Shown in pieces: positions 58,393 through 64,000 of a DNA stretch of 64,000 nucleotides. A model generated the notes under the pieces. It was given only the letters and a program-made list of their open reading frames with translations, was not told where the DNA came from and did no database searches. A program made the translations under genes and the position numbers. Origin of the DNA: Caballeronia sp. LZ062 (GTDB taxonomy: Bacteria > Pseudomonadota > Gammaproteobacteria > Burkholderiales > Burkholderiaceae); assembly GCF_031450785.1 (NCBI RefSeq), contig NZ_JARTWB010000002.1, positions 1,426,001-1,490,000 of the forward strand, given 5' to 3'. Each line of letters begins with the position of its first letter. Positions within the stretch are counted from its first letter, which is position 1.

Positions 58393-58893
58393 ATGAAAGT
58401 CGCTGGATTGCTCGTTTTCTCCTCTGCGTTGCTGCTCGGCGGCTGCGCAGCCTATCCCGATGGACCCGCATACGGCGGCTATCCCGCGCCCTACGGCGAA
58501 CCTGGTTACGACGCTTATGGCTATGGCGGTCCGGTGATGCAGCCGGGCGTCGTGATCCAGGGCGGCTACTACGGCGGCGGCGGATACTACCCCGGTCCTG
58601 GGCGTTACTGGGACGATGGTCCCGGCTGGCGCCACGCGCCTCCTCGCGGATGGAACGAGGGCCGCCGCGGCGGACCTCCGCCCGGTCATGACGGAGACGG
58701 TGGCCGGCCGCAGCATGGCGGAGGGGGAAATCCGCAGGCCGGCGGCCCGCCGCACGGCGGTGGCGGCGGACCGCTGCCACAAGCGGTCGGCGGCGCGCGG
58801 CCGCGGCCGCCACAGGCGGCGCCTGCGGGCGGCCACGGCGAAGGCGGTCACGGGGGCGATCAACGGGGCTTTCTCGGGCGCACCGGCGGTTAA
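58393..58893 (+). CDS. Glycine/proline/tyrosine-rich lipoprotein
   Basis: A 166-residue exported lipoprotein with lipobox LLLGGC (Cys about 18). The mature chain is extremely rich in Gly, Pro, Tyr and His, with YGGYPAPYGEPGYDAYGYGG at the start and repeated GGxPxGGGG further on. Such proteins are often disordered surface or envelope components. The downstream terminator at 58923 closes the gene. Homologues are common in Burkholderia as hypothetical lipoproteins. Confidence 0.75.
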   Translation: MKVAGLLVFSSALLLGGCAAYPDGPAYGGYPAPYGEPGYDAYGYGGPVMQPGVVIQGGYYGGGGYYPGPGRYWDDGPGWRHAPPRGWNEGRRGGPPPGHDGDGGRPQHGGGGNPQAGGPPHGGGGGPLPQAVGGARPRPPQAAPAGGHGEGGHGGDQRGFLGRTGG

Positions 58894-58922
58894 CGCGCAC
58901 GCATTCGAATCACGCTGTATCG

Positions 58923-58964
58923 AAAAGGCCGCGCCGGATCACGCGATCCGGCGCGGCCTTTTTT
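58923..58964. terminator. Strong bidirectional terminator
   Basis: AAAAGGCCGCGCCGGATC pairs perfectly with GATCCGGCGCGGCCTTTT around ACGC, followed by T residues. It lies between the lipoprotein gene and convergent lutB. Confidence 0.9.
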
Positions 58965-58982
58965 CGTTTCGCAGGCGATCGA

Positions 58983-60395
58983 TCAGCCGATGTGCGACTG
59001 CTGCGCCTTATACAGTTCCCGGAACGTGCGCCCAACCGGCGCCGGCATATCGCGCGTGGCGGTCCATCCCGAGCCGAACGGTAGCCGCGAGATCGCTTTC
59101 CGATCGCCGCCCGCCCGCTCCAGCACCCGCACCGCCAGCTTGGTCAACAGCGCGTAGGCTGCGGGCCGCATCGCCAGATAGCCCCAGGCGGCGAGCGCCG
59201 CCCGCTCCGTCCAAGGCCGCAGGCGCCGCTCCATTTGCTTCTCTCGCAGCTTCCGAAGCAGGTCGGAAATGGGAATCCCGACTGGGCAGACGCTGTTGCA
59301 TTCGCCGCAGAGCGTCGCGGCCTGCGGCAGATCGAGCGCCTTGTCGATACCGACATACGCCGGCGTGAGCACCGATCCCATCGGTCCTGGGTACACCCAG
59401 CCGTACGCATGTCCGCCGATCTTCTGATAGACGGGGCAATGATTCATGCACGCGCCGCAGCGGATGCAGCGCAGCATCTCCTGAAAGTCGCCGCCGATCA
59501 GCCCGGTTCGCCCGCCATCGACGAGCACGAAGTACATGTGTTCCGGCCCGTCCGTCTCGCCGGGCGCACGCGGGCCGGTGAGCAGCGAGAAATAGTTCGA
59601 GATGGTCTGGCCGGTCGCGGAACGCGGCAGAAGGCGCATGGCGGTGGCGAGATCCTCCAGCGTGGGCAGGATCTTTTCGATGCCCGTCACCGCCACGTGC
59701 ACGCGCGGCATGACGGTGCACATGCCTTCGTTGCCTTCGTTCGTCACGACGGCGACCGATCCCGTCTCCGCGATCAGGAAGTTGCCGCCCGTCACGCCCA
59801 TGTCCGCGGTCATGAAGTGCGGACGCAGGACTTCGCGGGCTTCACGCGTCATCGCGGGAATCTCAGTCAGGCGCGGCTTGCCGTGCGTCTTCGCGAACAG
59901 GTCGGCGATCTCGTCCTTATCCTTGTGCACCACCGGCGCGATGATGTGGCTCGGCGGCTCGTTGTCGTTGATTTGCAGAATGTATTCGCCGAGATCCGTC
60001 TCGATGGACTGCACGCCCATCTCGCCGAGCACGCGGTTCAACTGCATTTCCTCCGAGACCATCGACTTCGTCTTGATGACCTTCTTCACGCCGTGCTCAC
60101 GCGCAATCTCGGCGACCAGGCGCGCCGCGTCCTGCGTCGATTCGGCGTAGAGGACGGTCGCACCGCGCCGCGCCGCCTCGCGCTCGAAGGTTTCGAGCCA
60201 CACGTCGAGGTTCTCCAGCGCGCGGTTGCGCCGTTCCTTGAGCGCCGCTCGCGTGGCGTCGAAGTCGATGTCGCGCACCGCGCTCGCCCGCGCGCTGACG
60301 AACTTCGTCGAGAGCTTGGTGAGGTTCTGCTGGAGCCGCTCGTCGGCGAGCTTGCTGCCGGCGCGCGCCTTGAAGTGCATCGTCTGGACTTGCAT
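58983..60395 (-). CDS. lutB: L-lactate utilisation iron-sulfur protein LutB
   Basis: A 470-residue protein with an N-terminal LUD domain (about 70-290: RREAAR, KTKSMVSEEMQLNRVLGEMG, ETDLGEYILQINDNEPPSHI) and a C-terminal ferredoxin part with CIRCGACMNHCPVYQ and CGECNSVCPVGIP. With LutA it oxidises L-lactate to pyruvate and feeds electrons to the respiratory chain. It follows lutA by 31 bases. A separate lutC gene is absent from the usual position. Confidence 0.93.
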   Translation of the reverse strand: MQVQTMHFKARAGSKLADERLQQNLTKLSTKFVSARASAVRDIDFDATRAALKERRNRALENLDVWLETFEREAARRGATVLYAESTQDAARLVAEIAREHGVKKVIKTKSMVSEEMQLNRVLGEMGVQSIETDLGEYILQINDNEPPSHIIAPVVHKDKDEIADLFAKTHGKPRLTEIPAMTREAREVLRPHFMTADMGVTGGNFLIAETGSVAVVTNEGNEGMCTVMPRVHVAVTGIEKILPTLEDLATAMRLLPRSATGQTISNYFSLLTGPRAPGETDGPEHMYFVLVDGGRTGLIGGDFQEMLRCIRCGACMNHCPVYQKIGGHAYGWVYPGPMGSVLTPAYVGIDKALDLPQAATLCGECNSVCPVGIPISDLLRKLREKQMERRLRPWTERAALAAWGYLAMRPAAYALLTKLAVRVLERAGGDRKAISRLPFGSGWTATRDMPAPVGRTFRELYKAQQSHIG

Positions 60396-60426
60396 GGCTT
60401 CGTCTCGTGGTTGCGTCGCGTGCGGA

Positions 60427-61161
60427 TCAGGTGCGGCGCTGCGAATCGCCAGCGAGCACCTGCGCGATATGCAGCACGCGCGTCGTCGTGTCGCCTGTGC
60501 GGCGCAGACGCCCTTCGATATTCAACATGCAGCCGAGATCGCCGAGCACGACCGCGTTCGCGCCGCTCGCCTTGATATTCGCGCATTTCTCGTCGACGAT
60601 CGCCGTCGAAATAACGCCGTACTTCACCGCGAACGTGCCGCCAAAGCCGCAACAATGCTCGCAGCCGGGCATCTCCGTGACCGGCACGCCCGCCTGCGCG
60701 AGCAGTTCGCGCGGCTGCGACTTCACGCCCAGTTCGCGCAGGCCCGAGCAGGCGTCGTGGTAGGTGACGAGACCGTCGAACACGCCGGGTTCCATGCGCG
60801 CTTTCGCGACGGTGACGAGAAAATCGGTCAGTTCGAAGACGCGCGGCTGCATGCGCGAATAGCGGTTCATGAGTTCGGGATCGTCGCGAAACAGATCGCC
60901 GTAATGGGCGCGGATCGTGCCGCCGCACGAACCCGACGGCACGACGACATAGTCGAACTGCTCGAATTCACGCAGTGTTTTCTCGGCAAGATCGCGTGCG
61001 AGCCGCCGGTCGCCGGAGTTGTACGCAGGCTGGCCGCAGCACGTCTGGGCAGGCGGCACGCTCACCTGAAAGCCGGCGCGTTCGATCAGCTTGATGACCG
61101 AGAAGCCGATCTCCGGTCGCATCGTGTCGATGAGACACGTGACAAATAAGCCGACTCGCAT
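60427..61161 (-). CDS. lutA: L-lactate utilisation protein LutA
   Basis: A 244-residue (Fe-S) protein of the CCG family. Two CCG motifs are visible, in QTCCGQPAYNSGD and EHCCGFGGTFAVKYG, each expected to bind a 4Fe-4S cluster. MRVGLFVTCLIDTMRPEIG is the family start. The ATG at 61161 follows GAGGGAACGCC, so the long in-frame extension to 61326 is rejected. Divergent from the IclR regulator gene. Confidence 0.93.
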   Translation of the reverse strand: MRVGLFVTCLIDTMRPEIGFSVIKLIERAGFQVSVPPAQTCCGQPAYNSGDRRLARDLAEKTLREFEQFDYVVVPSGSCGGTIRAHYGDLFRDDPELMNRYSRMQPRVFELTDFLVTVAKARMEPGVFDGLVTYHDACSGLRELGVKSQPRELLAQAGVPVTEMPGCEHCCGFGGTFAVKYGVISTAIVDEKCANIKASGANAVVLGDLGCMLNIEGRLRRTGDTTTRVLHIAQVLAGDSQRRT

Positions 61162-61295
61162 GGCGTTCCCTCGTTGTTGTTTGTGCGGAGCGCGTCGATT
61201 ATCCGCCAAAGCGGAGCCGTTTCGAATGCGCCGGCTTTTCACATTATGAGATACAATCGCCATTCCGCTGTTTGACGCATCAACCGATTCAGACG

Positions 61296-62087
61296 ATGAG
61301 CGATACGAACCCGGAATCAAAGACATCCATTCAGGTCATCGAGCGCATGATGAGTCTGCTCGACGCCCTCGCCGATCACACCGATCCGGTCAGCCTGAAA
61401 GAACTCTCGCACAATACCGGTCTGCACCCTTCCACCGCGCACCGCATCCTGAACGACATGGTGCTGTGCCGCCTCGTGGATCGCTCGGACCCGGGCACGT
61501 ACCGGCTCGGTATGCGTCTACTCGAACTCGGCAATCTCGTGAAAGCGCGGCTGTCGGTGCGAGAAGCGGCAATGTCGCCGATGCGCGAGTTGCACCGCCA
61601 GACCGGGCAGACGGTGAATCTTTCCGTCCGTCAGGGCGATGAAATCGTGTATATCGAGCGCGCCTATTCGGAACGCTCGGGCATGCAGGTCGTGCGGGCC
61701 ATCGGCGGGCGCGCGCCGCTGCATCTCACATCGGTCGGCAAATTGTTTCTCGCCGCCGACGAAGCGGCCCGCGTGCGCGCCTACGCCATGCGGACGGGTC
61801 TCTCGGGCCACACGCAGAACAGCATCACCGATCTCGCCAAGCTCGAACGGGAGCTGGCGTTCGTGCGCCAGCAGTCGTGCGCCCGTGACAACGAGGAACT
61901 GGAGTTGGGCGTGCGCTGCATCGCGGCAGGCATTTACGACGACACCGGGCGGCTCGTCGCGGGTCTGTCGCTTTCCGCGCCGGCCGACCGGCTGCAGGAC
62001 GCCTGGCTCAAGCAATTGAGCCATACCGCGCTGGAGATTTCGCGTTCGCTCGGCTATCACGAAGAACAGCCGAACGGGGCGCATTAG
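61296..62087 (+). CDS. IclR-family transcriptional regulator
   Basis: A 263-residue regulator. The winged helix-turn-helix (about 10-72: SIQVIERMMSLLDALADHTD, LKELSHNTGLHPSTAHRILN) is followed by the ligand domain with the IGGRAPLHLTSVGKLFLAAD and GVRCIAAGIYDDTGRLVAGLSLS signatures. It is divergent from lutA with a 134-base gap, so it probably regulates the lut genes, perhaps in response to lactate; that is an inference. Start ATG at 61296 chosen over an in-frame TTG at 61272. Confidence 0.92.
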   Translation: MSDTNPESKTSIQVIERMMSLLDALADHTDPVSLKELSHNTGLHPSTAHRILNDMVLCRLVDRSDPGTYRLGMRLLELGNLVKARLSVREAAMSPMRELHRQTGQTVNLSVRQGDEIVYIERAYSERSGMQVVRAIGGRAPLHLTSVGKLFLAADEAARVRAYAMRTGLSGHTQNSITDLAKLERELAFVRQQSCARDNEELELGVRCIAAGIYDDTGRLVAGLSLSAPADRLQDAWLKQLSHTALEISRSLGYHEEQPNGAH

Positions 62088-62112
62088 CCGCAACGTTGAG
62101 GGCGCAAAACGA

Positions 62113-62148
62113 AAAAGCCGGATTCGTCGCTCGACGAATCCGGCTTTT
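62113..62148. terminator. Bidirectional terminator
   Basis: AAAAGCCGGATTCGTCG and CGACGAATCCGGCTTTT form a perfect 17-base stem with a two-base apex, with an A tract before and T residues after. It separates the convergent iclR and endopeptidase genes. Confidence 0.9.
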
Positions 62149-62174
62149 GCTTGCCGGCAACTTCGGGAAGGCGG

Positions 62175-63353
62175 TTACGGGTTCGCGCCGCCGCCCATGT
62201 CGGCGCTCATGATGCGCGGCTCGCCGAGCGTATCGAGATACGTGCGCAGGCGGGTTGCATCCGCGAAACGCGAGTACTTCCCGTACGAATCCAGCAGCAC
62301 GATGATGACCGGCCGGCCATGCACGTTCGCCTGCATCACGAGGCATTCGCCCGCTTCGTTGATGAAACCCGTCTTTTGCAAGCCGATATCCCACGATGCG
62401 TTGCGCACCAGCGCATTCGTGCTGTTGTAGGCGAGCGTGCGCTTGCCCGTGAACACGTCGTAGCTGCGGTCGGTGGAGAACTTGCGGATCAGCGGATACT
62501 GATACGCCGCGTTCACCATCTTCACGAGATCACGCGCGCTCGACACGTTGAGGCTCGTGAGTCCGGTCGAATTCTCGAAGTGCGTGTCGGTCATGCCGAG
62601 CGCCTTCGCCTTCGCATTCATCGCGGCGATGAACGCGGGGCGGCCGCCGGGGTAATAGCGCGACAGCGCGGCCGCGGCGCGGTTCTCCGATGCCATCAGC
62701 GCGATATGCAGCATGTCTTCGCGATTCAGCACCGAGCCGACGGAGAGGCGCGAGCCCGTGTACTTCTCGTAGTCGCGGTCTTCGTCCGTCACCGCGATTT
62801 CATCGGTGAGCGGCATGTGCGAGTCGAGCACGACCATGGCCGTCATCAGCTTCGTGATGGACGCGATCGGCACGACGGCGCGCGAATTCTTGTCGAAGAG
62901 CGTCTCGGACGTGTCCTGATCGACCACATACGCGACGCTCGAACGCAGCGCGAGGCTGTCCGCGGTCTCATGCAGGCCGAACGCCTGACCGACCGATGTG
63001 GCGCGCGGCTGATACGCCACCGCGTGCACCGCCGCGCGACGCGCGTGCGGATCCATCCGGTAGTTCACTCGACGCTTACGCGACGCCTTCGGTGCGTCTT
63101 CGTCGTCGGCGGCTGCGGCCACTTTGGCCGGGCGAGCCGCTTTGCCGGCCTTCGCGACGCGAGCAGGCCTGGCGCTCTTCTCTTCGGTATCGGACTTCTT
63201 GGCGTGTTTGGTGACGGTGGCGGTTTTGGCAAGGGCTTCAGCCGGAGCCGCTGCAAACGACGTCGCTACAGCCAGTGATACGGCGAAGGACAAAGCCGAG
63301 CGCAATGCCACGCCGTGCACCAGCTTTAGCGACGAAAACATTTCGGTTTTCAT
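62175..63353 (-). CDS. pbpG: D-alanyl-D-alanine endopeptidase (PBP7/PbpG type)
   Basis: A 392-residue low-molecular-mass penicillin-binding protein. Signal peptide (about 1-45) and an Ala/Lys/Arg-rich, disordered stretch (about 46-100) precede the peptidase. The three active-site motifs are SITK (Ser-x-x-Lys), SEN, and KTG in GLQKTGFINEAGEC. It cleaves D-Ala-meso-DAP crosslinks in peptidoglycan. The basic linker is longer than in E. coli PbpG and typical of Burkholderia. The ATG at 63353 has only a weak ribosome binding site. Confidence 0.93.
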   Translation of the reverse strand: MKTEMFSSLKLVHGVALRSALSFAVSLAVATSFAAAPAEALAKTATVTKHAKKSDTEEKSARPARVAKAGKAARPAKVAAAADDEDAPKASRKRRVNYRMDPHARRAAVHAVAYQPRATSVGQAFGLHETADSLALRSSVAYVVDQDTSETLFDKNSRAVVPIASITKLMTAMVVLDSHMPLTDEIAVTDEDRDYEKYTGSRLSVGSVLNREDMLHIALMASENRAAAALSRYYPGGRPAFIAAMNAKAKALGMTDTHFENSTGLTSLNVSSARDLVKMVNAAYQYPLIRKFSTDRSYDVFTGKRTLAYNSTNALVRNASWDIGLQKTGFINEAGECLVMQANVHGRPVIIVLLDSYGKYSRFADATRLRTYLDTLGEPRIMSADMGGGANP

Positions 63354-63920
63354 TAGTGTTCTATTGGGCGGCTGGAGTACCGCCAAGTGTAGTGAAGCTA
63401 CGAAATTTAAGCAATATTAAGCACTTATCGGCGCTCGTTAAACCGAGTTGTAAGCGTCGATTGGTTGTTTCTGACATGCTGTGCGCAACGATCGGAAAAA
63501 ACGATCGCTTTTCCGCAGACGGAACGCCGCCGACGGCGCGCTTTTGTACGACACGACTCACGCGTTGTCGGCAAAAAGTTCTGGAACTTAAGTGCTGACT
63601 GAAAAAGAGCGAACGTGGCAGTCGCCGCATCGGCCGGGAAAACCGCCGAGCGTCGCGGCGCTGATTGAGTGTGCGTCGGATCAACAGTCGAAATGTTAAC
63701 GGTTCTTCAACAATTTGGTGTACGGCGATGTCCGAAAAATAGGACGGCCGCAAGAATCGTCCTAATGCGTCACAGTCCGAACGCAGCTTCTTGCGGGCCG
63801 CACCATGACTGGACTGCGCTAAACGTCGCGATCCACACCGGTGCAAAGCAACTCATCCCAATGCTTGGGACCGATGCGCTCGATTACTTAAGCCCATGAT
63901 TAATCGAGCTTTCCAGTTCA
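63354..63920. other. Intergenic region upstream of pbpG, nothing clear
   Basis: A 567-base stretch with lower GC than average, followed by the operator and promoter at the right edge. An open frame at 63669-63899 on the plus strand has no recognisable product and poor start context. Promoters for pbpG are expected in it but not identified. Confidence 0.4.
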
Positions 63921-63935
63921 TTGTGCAATGCACAA
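63921..63935 (+). promoter_or_regulatory. Palindromic operator candidate TTGTGCA-A-TGCACAA
   Basis: TTGTGCAATGCACAA is a perfect inverted repeat of two 7-base half-sites around a single A, placed 7 bases upstream of the -35 of a strong promoter. TGCA-rich palindromes of this kind bind PhaR-type repressors before phasin genes in betaproteobacteria, but that identity is a guess. Confidence 0.6.
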
Positions 63936-63942
63936 AAACTGC

Positions 63943-63970
63943 TTGACATCACTAAGAATCTCTCTAAAAT
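63943..63970 (+). promoter_or_regulatory. Near-consensus sigma70 promoter at the right edge
   Basis: TTGACA (63943-63948), 16-base spacer, TAAAAT (63965-63970): the best promoter match in the window. It points rightwards to a gene outside the window; about 30 transcribed bases are visible. Confidence 0.75.
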
Positions 63971-64000
63971 GGGCTTCATGTTGCGACGCACCAATAGAAG

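Noticed and set aside
63669..63899. 76-codon plus-strand frame near the right edge
   Set aside because: No ribosome binding site, no recognisable motif and composition close to random for this region.

Overview
The window looks like chromosomal DNA of a Burkholderiaceae bacterium, most likely Paraburkholderia or Caballeronia. The evidence is high GC with strong third-position GC bias, the arginine succinyltransferase pathway with split alpha and beta subunits, DUF2968 and DUF3597 proteins, HemP, a FtrABCD-type ferrous iron system and a trimeric porin. The genus is inferred; no 16S gene is present. Genes are densely packed. No CRISPR array, prophage or intact insertion sequence was seen.

Layout. 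0-5.2 kb: a LysR regulator cut by the left edge, divergent from a complete tripartite efflux operon (outer-membrane factor, FUSC pump, DUF1656 protein, membrane fusion protein). 5.3-17 kb: one minus-strand arginine/ornithine module, with basic-amino-acid ABC permeases and ATPase, an AraC-type regulator, all six AST pathway genes, and the periplasmic binding protein at the far end. 17.2-21.5 kb: an EAL phosphodiesterase with a small partner gene, an acetyltransferase, a YigZ/IMPACT protein coupled to a ferredoxin, and rpsU. 21.5-22.8 kb: a degenerate stretch with fragments of a GGDEF gene and possibly a recombinase, ending at initiator tRNA-fMet. 22.9-28.3 kb: peptide transporter, LysE exporter, porin, SDR enzyme and RNase HI-like protein. 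28.4-33.4 kb: small, poorly characterised lineage genes, several secreted. 33.7-38.3 kb: tRNA-Ser and an acetate module (acs, DUF4212 subunit, sodium/solute symporter). 38.6-42 kb: DMT transporter, UPF0114 protein, class I fumarase.

42-54 kb is rich in iron genes. It holds bacterioferritin, glutamate racemase, bacterioferritin-associated ferredoxin, a possible 20-residue membrane peptide, tonB-exbB-exbD, hemP, and a ferrous iron uptake operon (ftrABCD order) followed by a GlcG/HbpS-like gene. Fur-box-like sequences precede bfd, hemP and ftrA. A LysR/pirin pair, an OsmC protein and a SRPBCC protein lie among them. 54-64 kb: uvrB, an aromatic/aspartate aminotransferase, a glycine-rich lipoprotein, L-lactate oxidation genes lutA-lutB with a divergent IclR regulator, a PBP7-type endopeptidase, and a near-consensus promoter with a palindromic operator at the right edge for a gene outside the window.

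Together the genes describe a free-living heterotroph that takes up and degrades arginine, peptides, lactate and acetate, exports aromatic acids, and controls iron acquisition and storage through Fur. The most unusual items are the possible 20-residue peptide in the bfd-tonB gap, the extra gene of the ftr operon, the displaced arginine-binding protein, the decayed region beside tRNA-fMet, and the operator/promoter pair at the right edge.
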